A stretch of DNA of 64,000 nt from Chlorobiota bacterium (GTDB lineage Bacteria > Bacteroidota > Ignavibacteria > OLB7): NCBI GenBank assembly GCA_016710285.1, contig JADJXR010000001.1, forward strand, positions 3,970,501-4,034,500, written 5' to 3'. The notes below the pieces were generated by a model that worked only from the letters and a program-made list of their open reading frames with translations, was not told the origin of the DNA and made no database searches. Shown piece by piece: positions 36,105 through 45,119 of this stretch (within the stretch, counting starts at the first letter, position 1; every line of letters begins with the position of its first letter). The position numbers and the translations under genes are program-made.

Positions 36105-37994
36105 TTAGAAGTGATATTTCACCGTCACCGATGGCGCAAAAATCGTTTTGTTCTCCCAGGGATAAGGATCGCGCAGAACGGCTGCGGCAAGTTTCCCTTC
36201 CACCTTAAGGTCCCAACGTTGCGATGGGAAGAACTGAATCCAGATGTTCCCCAAGATTGATTGGTCGAAGTACTGGATACTAGCCCCAAACGGAATACGG
36301 GTTCCGCTCCGCATAAACTCTAATTTCCCGGAGACACCGGCTTTTGTCTCGTCCTCGGTTTTGGCAAACACCATCTCCTCTTTTTCGCTAATGATGGAGG
36401 TGGTGTCGTTCTGCCGTGCGAACTCATCCATGCCGTAGAGGGTTGCCCCCAACTTCAGCCGGAACAAGAACTGCGCGTTATCATCCAGGAAGAACCCGAA
36501 GCTGTAGTAGGTTTGGGCGGCATAGCGAACAAGCCACGCACGCTCGCCACGGTTGTTCGGGTCTTCAACAAAAATCCCCCCCTGGCGGATCAGTTTTCGT
36601 GGGCGGATGTCATCAAGGTCTTGCTCGCTGAAGGTGTAGGTGGCAAAGACGTTGAACAACCCGGAGTTGTCCATGATCGGGAAGGCAAAATCGCCGCTGA
36701 AGGCCGCGCCAATCCCGCCAAGTATTTTCTGGTTGTTGTTGCCAAAGCCGCTGGTGGCGTAGGAGGTGTCGCCGGTTTCGCCGAAGCGAAGCGTGGGAAG
36801 CACAACCCCCAACTTGACATTCTCCAGCATGGCGTTAAGGGTCATGCGCCCGCCCCAAATCGAAGGGTAGTTCAGCTCATCAAGGTTGTTGCGAAGCTCC
36901 ACCCCCCAATCTGTTTCGGGGATCACTTTTTTCGCGTCGTCCAGCTTGAACTTGCGGAAGCTCACCACCACGTCGTTCCCCACTCCTACTTCGTACGGGT
37001 ACTCCCCAGCAATGGCAACTTTTGCGCCGTCAACTTTGTTTTCATTGGCGGTGGGTTCACCAAACAATCCGCCATCATCACCCCCGGCCCCAAACAGTCC
37101 GCCGCCATCTTCTTCACCACCGGTGGAGTCATCCGGCGCGGTTTCTTTCGGTTCGGCACGGAGCGGGCGGCCTTCGGTGATGCTGGTTAAGATATATGGG
37201 TATTTCCCTTCATCAAGGTAGCTGGCGCGGGCTTTGGTTCGGCTGGTAAAATTTAGCTTGGAGAGATCGCGCATCTCGTTGGTCATGTTCTTTACCAACG
37301 CCGAGCCTGGCTCCGTCACTGCCTGCTTCATCTCGGCATAGATGGTGGTGTCGGTGCGGTTGGCCGTTAGCCAGTTATAGACCTCGCTTCCACCTTTCAC
37401 CATTTTGATGTTGATCGAAGCGGTGGCGATGTCGCGCTTCATGCCAAGCAAGGCGATGATGCGGGGCTGCACCCCTTCTTCAATCCGCGAAGTGACGATG
37501 TAGTATTCGTCCGGCCGGGATTTTTCGGCAGCGATGATTCCGTTGGCAATGCCGAAGGCGTTTCCGGCTTCGGTTTCGTCCACGTCCTCCTTATCAATGG
37601 AGTAGCGTTTTGCTATCTCATTTCTGAACTGGTCAATGGTCCGAACCGTTGGCCGCCGCGCAATGGAGAGCGCGGTGGCGGGGAAATCGGCCAAAGGCTC
37701 GGGGGCAATGTTTGCGCCGATATCCTCCAATCGTTTTCGGTCGGCAGCATCTTCGGATTCCAAGCCTTTTTTAATGCGGGTTAGCAGTTCGTCCCGTACC
37801 TGCCAAATACGAACGTTTGCCCAGACGATATCATCAAGCGAAGGGATCAGGTTCGCGATTTTACGATCAAGGCGTGTCCGCTCCTTCTCATCCTGCGCGT
37901 GTACCGGCTGCGTCACTGCTTGGGCAGTTAGGGCGATTGTGGCAATCGCAGCAATGTTCTTCCACCAAGCGACTTGGATTGACATAATCTTCAT
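36105..37994 (-). CDS. outer-membrane barrel protein with large N-terminal soluble domain, unknown function (barrel A)
   Basis: 629 residues (a second ATG is at 37985). Signal peptide (NIAAIATIALTAQAVTQPVHAQ). Residues about 35-270 form a mostly helical/mixed periplasmic domain; then an acidic, Gly-rich linker (about 285-310: STGGEEDGGGLFGAGGDDGG) containing two GGLFG motifs. The rest (about 325-629) alternates barrel strands and ends VTVKYHF with terminal Phe. Lies between the GldM-like gene (40 bases upstream) and barrel B, all on the minus strand. A T9SS- or gliding-related role is possible from context only; no family recognised. Confidence 0.72.
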   Translation of the reverse strand: MKIMSIQVAWWKNIAAIATIALTAQAVTQPVHAQDEKERTRLDRKIANLIPSLDDIVWANVRIWQVRDELLTRIKKGLESEDAADRKRLEDIGANIAPEPLADFPATALSIARRPTVRTIDQFRNEIAKRYSIDKEDVDETEAGNAFGIANGIIAAEKSRPDEYYIVTSRIEEGVQPRIIALLGMKRDIATASINIKMVKGGSEVYNWLTANRTDTTIYAEMKQAVTEPGSALVKNMTNEMRDLSKLNFTSRTKARASYLDEGKYPYILTSITEGRPLRAEPKETAPDDSTGGEEDGGGLFGAGGDDGGLFGEPTANENKVDGAKVAIAGEYPYEVGVGNDVVVSFRKFKLDDAKKVIPETDWGVELRNNLDELNYPSIWGGRMTLNAMLENVKLGVVLPTLRFGETGDTSYATSGFGNNNQKILGGIGAAFSGDFAFPIMDNSGLFNVFATYTFSEQDLDDIRPRKLIRQGGIFVEDPNNRGERAWLVRYAAQTYYSFGFFLDDNAQFLFRLKLGATLYGMDEFARQNDTTSIISEKEEMVFAKTEDETKAGVSGKLEFMRSGTRIPFGASIQYFDQSILGNIWIQFFPSQRWDLKVEGKLAAAVLRDPYPWENKTIFAPSVTVKYHF

Positions 37995-38034
37995 CTATTA
38001 ATGCTTGTGTTATGTTTTTCGCGATGACGGTAGG

Positions 38035-39909
38035 TTAGCGTTTCCCGATGGTAAAGGTCACGAAGGCAACCCCTGCGCCGTCAGCACTTGGTTTTTTCCG
38101 TCCTTTTAGGATCACAGCAAACTCGAACTTATGGCCGTTGATTGTTGGCTTCACTTTTTTCTTGTCAACGTCAATAATCAGGCTCCAGTTCACGCCATCA
38201 ACCTTGGAAAGCCGCCCGCTAACCCCAAAGGCTTCGCACTCTTCGCAAGAGAGTTCGGCATCATCAATGTCGCTAAAATCGGCAGCACCGGCCCCGGTTT
38301 TCTGCTTGAAGATCAACGGAGAGAAGGTCTCGTTAAAACGGGTTGGTGTCAGCACAAAGGTGAAGTCGCCGATTCCCTCTTGCTCCGGAGCTGGGTACTC
38401 CTTGGTGACCGCTCCTGGCTTAACCGGTGCATCAACCGCAGGATCGGTGCTGAGCAATGGGACCCACTTGCTGCGGTCGGCAGTTCCACCCGGCTTCCAA
38501 TAGACGATGGTCTTGATGTCCCGAACAGCATCGCCAACAATCAGTTCGTTCGGCAGCTCTGCCGGTTTGAAGTTCGTCCCCGACTGGTCGAAGACTTGGC
38601 GGCCATCCATGGTCACCACCGTTTGGTAATCGCTTGGTGGGATATCGGTGCTTTTCCACTCGCTGGTGGGGTTGTATTTGTTCCCCACCACCGCTTTCGA
38701 TCCACGATAGCGCGGCGTTTTAAGCTCTGGGCGTTGGACAATTACTTTCCGCTCGTCAACCGCCGTTTGGCCGGCGGAGTTTCTGGCTTGGGCCGTAATG
38801 ATGTTCATCCCTTCTTGCAGCCCGGTGAACTCGGCCTCGAAACGATTGTTCGTTTCATCAATGGTGGTTAGGGTTGCCAATGGGACATCGCGTGACCCCT
38901 CCTTTGGACCTAACTTCACCCGCAATCGCAGTGGCGCGCCAGCGTACCAGTACACCGTGTCGCGGCCAACCTCCCAGCTTGCAACGGGATCCGAAGGTTT
39001 TACTGCCGGGGGTTGTTTTACAAGAACGTTGAACGAATTGTAGGAGATATTCCCCCCCATCTTGTCGGTTTTTCCTGGGGTGAGAAGGTCATCAATAAGG
39101 CTCAACACATCGTCCAGGTTCACAGCCTCGCCTGCTCCACTTTTCTGCTTTGTCAATGCCTTGCGGACGTTTTTCAGCTGCTTCACCGTCAGCTTCACTG
39201 TGCCGATTCGGACGGTGTCGTAGTCACCCGGATTCGGGTTTGTGATGCCGACAATTTTGTTGGTTTTTGAGAAGAGCCGCAGGCGATACCACCCCTTCCC
39301 CTGGTTGGGTTGGAAGCTGATATTGAACACCTTCACCCGGTTCCCTTTGGCAATTTCTTCTTGGGTTCGGGTTTCGTTCAGCGTGAAGTATGGGACATCG
39401 CCCGGGGCTGGGATGCTTCCCCCGAAGGTTTGCCGTGGGGTGGTGTAGCCCTCCACATCCATGCCTAATTCGGCTTTGAAGAAGACGGTTCCTGGATCCC
39501 CAAGCAGGTCAGCAGTGTCGGCCCCTAATTCTTCTTCCGGCTTTGTTTCATCGGCGATGTGCGAGACGATGTACTCCAGCTTTGGAATATCATCCCCTTT
39601 GACCTTTTTGCCGTTATACTCAAACACCGCCTTCGGATCACCGACCGAGACTTTCGCTTCGTAATTGCGAACATTTTTGGCGTTGTCGGGATCCAGAACA
39701 ATCTGATCCTTTGGGTTGACAGTGATGCCGCTGGCTCCGCTGCCAGTTTGCAACTGCGAAAGGATTGTTTGGACGATCTGGATAGCTTCTTGCTGTTGCT
39801 TGCGAAGATTCTCTTCAGCCTCATCGCGTTCGATGAAGATGATAAGAAGCTCAAGAATGACGGCAAGGTAGAGTACGAAATAGACCTTACCAGCACCACC
39901 TTTGGACAT
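38035..39909 (-). CDS. single-helix membrane protein with long periplasmic region, GldM/PorM-like architecture
   Basis: 624 residues. One membrane helix at residues 9-26 (VYFVLYLAVILELLIIFI) with Glu20 buried in the middle, directly followed by an amphipathic coiled-coil stretch (ERDEAEENLRKQQQEAIQIV). The large periplasmic part contains several beta-rich or Ig-like domains (for example YNSFNVLVKQ, NRFEAEFTGLQEGMNIITAQ) and a C-terminal domain with CEEC near residue 545. GldM/PorM, the T9SS motor arm, has the same plan: short cytoplasmic tail, one helix, and four periplasmic domains reaching the outer membrane. Acidic residues inside helices are typical of proton-driven motor proteins (GldL, ExbD, MotB). 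No GldL-like partner is in the window, so motor function is inference. Shine-Dalgarno AAAGGA lies before the ATG. First gene of the operon. Confidence 0.7.
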   Translation of the reverse strand: MSKGGAGKVYFVLYLAVILELLIIFIERDEAEENLRKQQQEAIQIVQTILSQLQTGSGASGITVNPKDQIVLDPDNAKNVRNYEAKVSVGDPKAVFEYNGKKVKGDDIPKLEYIVSHIADETKPEEELGADTADLLGDPGTVFFKAELGMDVEGYTTPRQTFGGSIPAPGDVPYFTLNETRTQEEIAKGNRVKVFNISFQPNQGKGWYRLRLFSKTNKIVGITNPNPGDYDTVRIGTVKLTVKQLKNVRKALTKQKSGAGEAVNLDDVLSLIDDLLTPGKTDKMGGNISYNSFNVLVKQPPAVKPSDPVASWEVGRDTVYWYAGAPLRLRVKLGPKEGSRDVPLATLTTIDETNNRFEAEFTGLQEGMNIITAQARNSAGQTAVDERKVIVQRPELKTPRYRGSKAVVGNKYNPTSEWKSTDIPPSDYQTVVTMDGRQVFDQSGTNFKPAELPNELIVGDAVRDIKTIVYWKPGGTADRSKWVPLLSTDPAVDAPVKPGAVTKEYPAPEQEGIGDFTFVLTPTRFNETFSPLIFKQKTGAGAADFSDIDDAELSCEECEAFGVSGRLSKVDGVNWSLIIDVDKKKVKPTINGHKFEFAVILKGRKKPSADGAGVAFVTFTIGKR

Positions 39910-40462
39910 AGCGTATGATTCCTTTGTGAGAGGAAGAAAAGTGAACGATCAGCGCGTACGTGCGTTGTGCAACGAGTAACGGTTTTGCTTAGGGAAGATG
40001 TAGATGCAGAGTGCGCTGTGACCCAAGATCATTCTCTTGTGGGCGCGGCTGTATGCCTTCTCTCTGTTGCCGGCTGCGCGGCATTGCTTTGGTTATGTTC
40101 AACGGGAATGGGTGCAGCCGGTTCGGTTAGGACATAAGCGTTGATGTAGGAAAGAACGACCTCTGAACGCGCAGCAACGGATGGCAAAGATAAAAAAGGC
40201 TGGTAATCCACCGCCCCTTGCAGCGGCGATCACTCACACTTTCAGCACCTTTCTTCCGTTGAATGGGGCGATAATACGCTGACCATACCCCACAAAACAA
40301 GAAAAATTTAACCCCGTGTGAATGTTCCCACGACTTGGCGGGATTTTTACCGAACAATCCCGACCCTTTCGGGCCGGGATTGATCAGCCATTTCAACCAA
40401 TAGAGGCCAGTGCCTACTGCCTTTCATATCCATAACGAATCACCACGCCGCCGCGTCACAGG
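39910..40462. other. 553-base intergenic region with one repeat-family hairpin
   Basis: Lies between the pcrA stop and the start of the GldM-like gene (both minus strand) and should carry that operon's promoter, which I cannot place with confidence. The hairpin at 40355-40382 (CAATCCCG and CGGGATTG arms around a CCC/GGG inner pair) matches the TATCAATCCCG module of the repeat arrays at 3163-3800 and 42911-42940. No credible gene; the short frames lack initiation signals or homology I recognise. Confidence 0.6.
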
Positions 40463-42814
40463 CTACAGCACCCGCAGGTGAGAAAATTTCAACATCAGCT
40501 GTTTTTGCCCCACCGAATCGAACCGCACCGTCAGCTTTGTGCGGTCCCCGCTCCCCACCACCAGCATCACTTTCCCCCGCCCAAACTGCGGATGCACCAC
40601 CACGCTCCCCACGCGAATCTCCTTCGGCATTTGCGAGAAATCATCGCCACTATCCAGGTCATCGCCACTCTGTTCGGGGAAAGTTTGGTCGTACTCCCGA
40701 TGCGCCGGGCGTTCGGCGGGTTTGGCCACCGGCGGGCGGGATTGCTGCGATTGCCGGGGATAGCTTCCCCCACTGCTCCCCGATGATGCCCCCAACACGG
40801 TTGGGCGCGATGGCGCGGTGGCGTTGAATTCCAACACCTCCGCCCGAATCTCGTTCAGAAATCGCGAAGGGGTTGGGTAGCTTAACTCGCCGAACCGATA
40901 CCGCCGCTCGCAGTTGGTAAGAATCAAATGCTCCTTTGCTCGGGTGACGGCCACATAGAATAGCCGCCGCTCCTCCTCCAACTCATCCTGGTTTTGCGCA
41001 GCGTTGCCGATTGGGAACAACCCCTCTTCCATTCCCACCACCACCACCACACCGAACTCCAGCCCCTTTGCCGAGTGGATCGTCATCAGCGTCACCCGCT
41101 CGGCAAGCGCGTCGTAGCTGTCGGCTTCGGACATCAGGGAGATGTCTTGCAAGTATTGATCGAGCGTGGCTTCGGGATTGTCGGCGATGTACTCGGCAAT
41201 GTGCGACAGGATCCGCTGCACGTTGTCCCAGCGGGCAATTGCTTCCGGCGTGCCTTCGTCGCGGTAGCTTTGCAGCAAGCCGCTTTCGCTTAGCAGCATC
41301 CGCACCGATTCGGCCAACGGGATGTCCGATAGGGTCTTGCGGCGGGCATCAATCAGCTCAACAAATTTGGAAAGGATGTTCCCCACCCGTGGGGTAAGAT
41401 CGGGAACCGCTTTGGGATTGCGGGCAACCTCCATCATCGAGCGTTCTTTGGCCGCCGCAAAGCTCCGCAGCCGCTTGATCGTCACCTCGCCAACCCCACG
41501 CGCCGGCGTGTTCACTGCGCGAAGGAACGCCTCGTCGTCGCGGTCGTTCACCAGAAGGCGCATGTAGGAAAGCGCGTCCTTCACCTCCTTCCGCCGGTAA
41601 AAAGCCACCCCGCCAACAAGCCCGTACGGGATGTTTGCGCGGCGCAACGCGTCCTCAATCGAAAGGGATTGGGAGTTGGTTCGGTACAGCACCGCAATGT
41701 CGTTCAGGGTCCGCCCGCGCCGTGCTTCGCGCTGGACCAGCTTCATAATCTCCTCCCCTTCTTCCCGCTCATCGCGCAGCGTCACCACCCGCAGTTTTTC
41801 GCCGATGTCGTTCTCGGTCCACAAGGTTTTGCGGATTTGATTCCGGTTGTTCTTGATAACATCGTCGGCGGCGGTCAGGATGTTTTTGGTGGAGCGGTAG
41901 TTCTGCTCCAGCCGGAAGATGCGGTGGTTCGGGTAGTCCCGCTCGAAATCCAAAATGTTGCGGATGTCGGCCCCCCGGAAGCGGTAGATGGACTGGGCAT
42001 CGTCCCCCACCACGCAGATGTTGCCGTGGCGCGCAGCCAGCAGTTTCACCACCACGTACTGCGCACGGTTGGTGTCCTGATACTCATCAATCAGGATGTA
42101 CTGGAACTGCTCCTGATACCGCGCCAACACCTCGGGGTAACGCTCGAACAGCTCAATGGTTTTCACCAGCAGGTCATCGAAGTCCATGGCGTTGCTTCCG
42201 CGCAACTTGGCCTCGTACGACTCATACACCGGCCCGACTTTCTGCTCGATGTAATCAAACGCGTTGCGCAGATATGCTTGCGGACGGACAAGGGAATTTT
42301 TGGCGGAGGAGATGCGCGACAGGAACATCTTCGGGGAGAAATCTTGGGTGGAGATTCCGTGCTCGGCCATTGCGGCGCGCACCACCGAGACGGAGTCGTC
42401 GGTGTCGTAGATGGTGAAGCTGCTGGTGTAGTTCAGCCGCTCGGCTTCGCGGCGAAGGATGCGGCTAAAAATGGAGTGGAAGGTCCCCATCCAAAGCGGG
42501 CGGGCTTGCGATTCCTCCACCAACGTGCCAATCCGCTCCTTCATCTCGGCAGCCGCTTTGTTGGTGAACGTCAGTGCCAGGATATTCCGCGCGTTCACCC
42601 CCTGCGACAGCAAGTAGGCCACGCGGAACGTCAGCACGCGGGTCTTCCCCGAACCGGCACCGGCAACAATCAAGCTGGGCCCCTCAACGCTGGTGACGGC
42701 TTCGCGCTGAACCGTGTTCAGCTGCTTCAAAAAATCGCCAAAGGGAACGGCGGGCTTCCGTTCCTCCACGGTGATAATGCGGGTTTCGTTCGGATCAACG
42801 CGGCGAATGACCAA
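40463..42814 (-). CDS. pcrA: UvrD/PcrA-type superfamily 1 DNA helicase
   Basis: 783 residues. Walker A GAGSGKT near residue 57, QxxA motif LNTVQREAV, motif II DEYQDTN, motif III VGDDAQSIYRFRGAD, motif IV-type LEQNYRSTKNIL, motif V TIHSAKGLEF and motif VI VAVTRAKEHL. The C-terminal segment VGSVVVHPQFGRGKVM is the Tudor-like domain that binds RNA polymerase in PcrA/UvrD. It unwinds DNA 3'-5' in repair and at stalled transcription. The start is TTG at 42814, or GTG at 42769; no ATG and no Shine-Dalgarno fits well. Confidence 0.96.
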   Translation of the reverse strand: MVIRRVDPNETRIITVEERKPAVPFGDFLKQLNTVQREAVTSVEGPSLIVAGAGSGKTRVLTFRVAYLLSQGVNARNILALTFTNKAAAEMKERIGTLVEESQARPLWMGTFHSIFSRILRREAERLNYTSSFTIYDTDDSVSVVRAAMAEHGISTQDFSPKMFLSRISSAKNSLVRPQAYLRNAFDYIEQKVGPVYESYEAKLRGSNAMDFDDLLVKTIELFERYPEVLARYQEQFQYILIDEYQDTNRAQYVVVKLLAARHGNICVVGDDAQSIYRFRGADIRNILDFERDYPNHRIFRLEQNYRSTKNILTAADDVIKNNRNQIRKTLWTENDIGEKLRVVTLRDEREEGEEIMKLVQREARRGRTLNDIAVLYRTNSQSLSIEDALRRANIPYGLVGGVAFYRRKEVKDALSYMRLLVNDRDDEAFLRAVNTPARGVGEVTIKRLRSFAAAKERSMMEVARNPKAVPDLTPRVGNILSKFVELIDARRKTLSDIPLAESVRMLLSESGLLQSYRDEGTPEAIARWDNVQRILSHIAEYIADNPEATLDQYLQDISLMSEADSYDALAERVTLMTIHSAKGLEFGVVVVVGMEEGLFPIGNAAQNQDELEEERRLFYVAVTRAKEHLILTNCERRYRFGELSYPTPSRFLNEIRAEVLEFNATAPSRPTVLGASSGSSGGSYPRQSQQSRPPVAKPAERPAHREYDQTFPEQSGDDLDSGDDFSQMPKEIRVGSVVVHPQFGRGKVMLVVGSGDRTKLTVRFDSVGQKQLMLKFSHLRVL

Positions 42815-42910
42815 GCTGGGAATCGGTTATTGGGTTACGGAAGATGTAGGTTGCTGGAAGGCATTCGGCACGCAAGGATTTCCCCCCACACACGCGTCAC
42901 AATGGAAAGG

Positions 42911-43304
42911 TAGCCGTCCCGACCTCCGTCGGGATTGATAAAAGGTAGCCGAAGGTCTTTAGCCTTCGGTGACTTAGCTCCTCTTCGGTGACTTACTCTC
43001 AGCTCCACCCCGCAGCCACAAGGCTTGGCTGCAAGCCAAAGGTAGCCGAAGGTCTTTAGCCTTCGGTGACTTACTCTCAGCTCCACCCCGCAGCCACAAG
43101 GCTTGGCTGCAAGCCAAAGGTAGCCGAAGGTCTTTAGCCTTCGGTGACTTAGCTCCTCTTCGGTGACTTACTCTCAGCTCCACCCCGCAGCCACAAGGCT
43201 TGGCTGCAAGCCAAAGGTAGCCGAAGGTCTTTAGCCTTCGGTGACTTAGCTCCTCTTCGGTGACTTACTCTCAGCTCCACCCCGCAGCCACAAGGCTTGG
43301 CTGC
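42911..43304. repeat. four tandem units of 78-97 bases containing the pyrD 3' end
   Basis: A leader hairpin (GTCCCGAC / GTCGGGA, then TTGATAAAAG) at about 42916-42942 is the reverse complement of a module in the 3163-3800 array. Units start at 42944 (97 bases), 43041 (78), 43119 (97) and 43216 (89, to 43304). Each has GGTAGCCGAAGG-TCTTTAG-CCTTCGGTGACTT (the same GCCGAAGG hairpin, reverse orientation), an optional 19-base AGCTCCTCTTCGGTGACTT (absent in unit 2), ACTCTCAGCTCCACCCC and GCAGCCACAAGGCTTGGCTG. Unit 4 runs into pyrD, whose last ten codons and stop are in the repeat. No other gene in 42815-43270. Confidence 0.92.
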
Positions 43305-44215
43305 ATGGTGACATCAAGCGAGCCGATAAGGTCGTTGATAGCCTTGAATCCGTTCTCCGTCATGTAGTCTTCAATCCCTTTCACCACAGTGGTTGCGGCC
43401 ATTGGATCCACAAACAGGACGGTGCCAAGCTGGACCAGCGATGCCCCCACCACCAAGAATTTGAGGGCATCCTCGGCGGTCATAATTCCGCCGATTCCGA
43501 TGATGGGAATTTTCACTGCCTTGCGGACTTCGTGAACCTTTGCCAGGGCCATCGGCAAGATTGCGGGGCCGCTGTAGCCGCCGGTAATCGTCGCAATTTT
43601 TGGGCGGCGGGTGCGGATGTCAATATCCATCCCGAGGAAGGTGTTGACGCAGCTGACGGCATCGGCCCCTTCGGCCTCGCAGGCGCGTGCAAACTCACCA
43701 ATCGAGGTGACGTTCGGGGTCAGCTTCATGGCAAGAAATCGGTCGGTGCGGCGGCGAAGCTCGCGGGTGATTTGCGCCACCGCAGGGCAGTTCGTTCCAA
43801 AACTTAGCCCGCCATCTTTCACGTTCGGGCAGCTGACGTTGATCTCGTAGCCAGCAATCCCTTCGTGCGATTCGCAACGCTCCAGCACGTAGCAATATTC
43901 TTCCACCGAGCTTGCGGCGATGTTGACGATCACGGTTGCGCCACGCTGAAGCAGTGCGGGGAGTTTTTGGTCCAGGAAAACATCCACCCCAACGTTTGCC
44001 AGGCCGATGGAGTTCAGCATTCCACCGCTGGAGGTTTCGGCGATTCGCTGCGGGGGGTTGCCGTCGCGCGGTTTGCGGCTGATGCTTTTGGTGACCACCC
44101 CGCCAAGCTGCGCGACGTCGAACAGATCGGGGCACTCAAGCCCATATCCAAACGTTCCCGAGGCCGTCAGCACAGGGTTCTTGAATCGAACGTTGCGTAT
44201 CTGTAGTTCTGTCAT
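43271..44215 (-). CDS. pyrD: dihydroorotate dehydrogenase B, catalytic subunit
   Basis: 314 residues from ATG 44215 (MTELQIRNVRFKNPVLTASG). FMN-binding TIM barrel with NSIGLANVGVD near residue 65, NVSCPNVKDGG near 135, Lys in AMKLTPNVTSI near 165, GGYSGPAILPMAL near 215 and GIGGIMTAEDAL near 250. The usual active-site base in class 1B is the Cys of NVSCPN. It oxidises dihydroorotate to orotate in pyrimidine synthesis, passing electrons to PyrK. It starts 8 bases after the pyrK stop, so the two are coupled. The C-terminal VTMQPSLVAAGWS extends past the usual end of the family and is largely encoded by the tandem repeat. Confidence 0.95.
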   Translation of the reverse strand: MTELQIRNVRFKNPVLTASGTFGYGLECPDLFDVAQLGGVVTKSISRKPRDGNPPQRIAETSSGGMLNSIGLANVGVDVFLDQKLPALLQRGATVIVNIAASSVEEYCYVLERCESHEGIAGYEINVSCPNVKDGGLSFGTNCPAVAQITRELRRRTDRFLAMKLTPNVTSIGEFARACEAEGADAVSCVNTFLGMDIDIRTRRPKIATITGGYSGPAILPMALAKVHEVRKAVKIPIIGIGGIMTAEDALKFLVVGASLVQLGTVLFVDPMAATTVVKGIEDYMTENGFKAINDLIGSLDVTMQPSLVAAGWS

Positions 44216-44223
44216 CGCTTGGA

Positions 44224-45012
44224 TCAATGAACCGCTGGGATTGACTCCAGCCGGATGTCGTTGTAGTTGTAGTTGGGGCCATGCGTGCAAACCAGCGTGT
44301 ACTTCCGGTCCCCGGTTGCCATCTCCACCGGGCACCCCTGGCAGATTCCGATCCCGCACGCCATCTGGCACTCCAACGACACCTCCAGCGGAAGCCCGCG
44401 AAGCTGGCAGAAATCTCCCAGGGCCATCAGCATCTTGTTCGGCCCGCAAGCAAAGGCGCGAAGCCCTTCGGTTCCTTCCTCGGCAAGGTAGCGTTCCAGC
44501 AGCCCCACAACGTTTCCGTGGTGGCCCAGCGTGCCGTCGTCGGTGGCGTAGCGGGGGTTATGAAGGCGGCCATCGGCGGCAATCATTGCGGCGGTGCGTG
44601 CGCCGTAGATATTCACCACGTGCTTCCCTTGCTTCAGCAGCCAATCGCTTAAGAAGGGCATCGGCGCAATGCCAACGCCGCCGGAAACCAGCACCGCACG
44701 GGAATACTCACCTTCCAGATGGAACGGGGTTCCAAGGGGTCCCAGAATATCCATCATCTCCCCCACCTTCGCTTCGGCAAACAGTGCCGAGCCTTTCCCC
44801 ACAACGTTGTAGATAATCTCCAACCGGTCGCCCATCACCCGATGGATGCTGTAGGCACGGCGGAGGAAAGGATCATTAAAACGGCTTGGACGGATGTTGA
44901 GGAACTGCCCGGGAATCGCCTGGGCAGCGATCGCTTCCGATTGGAACTCAAGAACATAAACGTTCTGGGCAACCTGCTGCGAGCGTGTGATTGGGACGTG
45001 CTGTTGGTACAT
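44224..45012 (-). CDS. pyrK: dihydroorotate dehydrogenase B, electron-transfer subunit
   Basis: 262 residues from ATG 45012. Ferredoxin-reductase-type FAD domain (RRAYSIHRV near residue 50), NAD domain (VLVSGGVGIAPMPFL near 107) and C-terminal [2Fe-2S] domain with four cysteines in CQMACGIGICQGC and VCTHG. It passes electrons from PyrD to NAD. Upstream partner of pyrD in the same minus-strand unit, as in other class 1B systems. Confidence 0.95.
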   Translation of the reverse strand: MYQQHVPITRSQQVAQNVYVLEFQSEAIAAQAIPGQFLNIRPSRFNDPFLRRAYSIHRVMGDRLEIIYNVVGKGSALFAEAKVGEMMDILGPLGTPFHLEGEYSRAVLVSGGVGIAPMPFLSDWLLKQGKHVVNIYGARTAAMIAADGRLHNPRYATDDGTLGHHGNVVGLLERYLAEEGTEGLRAFACGPNKMLMALGDFCQLRGLPLEVSLECQMACGIGICQGCPVEMATGDRKYTLVCTHGPNYNYNDIRLESIPAVH

Positions 45013-45119
45013 GGCGTGGGCAAAACTACAAAAGGCACCCCTCCCACCACACCGAAGCCTTAGCGACAAATTGTCGAAGCCGCCAGCGTGGCGGCGGCGC
45101 GCCCTTCTGGTTGTTTTGT

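Noticed and set aside
40127..40396. Small open frame upstream of the GldM-like gene
   Set aside because: Overlaps a repeat-family hairpin; composition is not protein-like and no ribosome site is seen.
44216..44449. N-terminal extension of pyrD
   Set aside because: Overlaps pyrK; the family N-terminus begins at ATG 44215.
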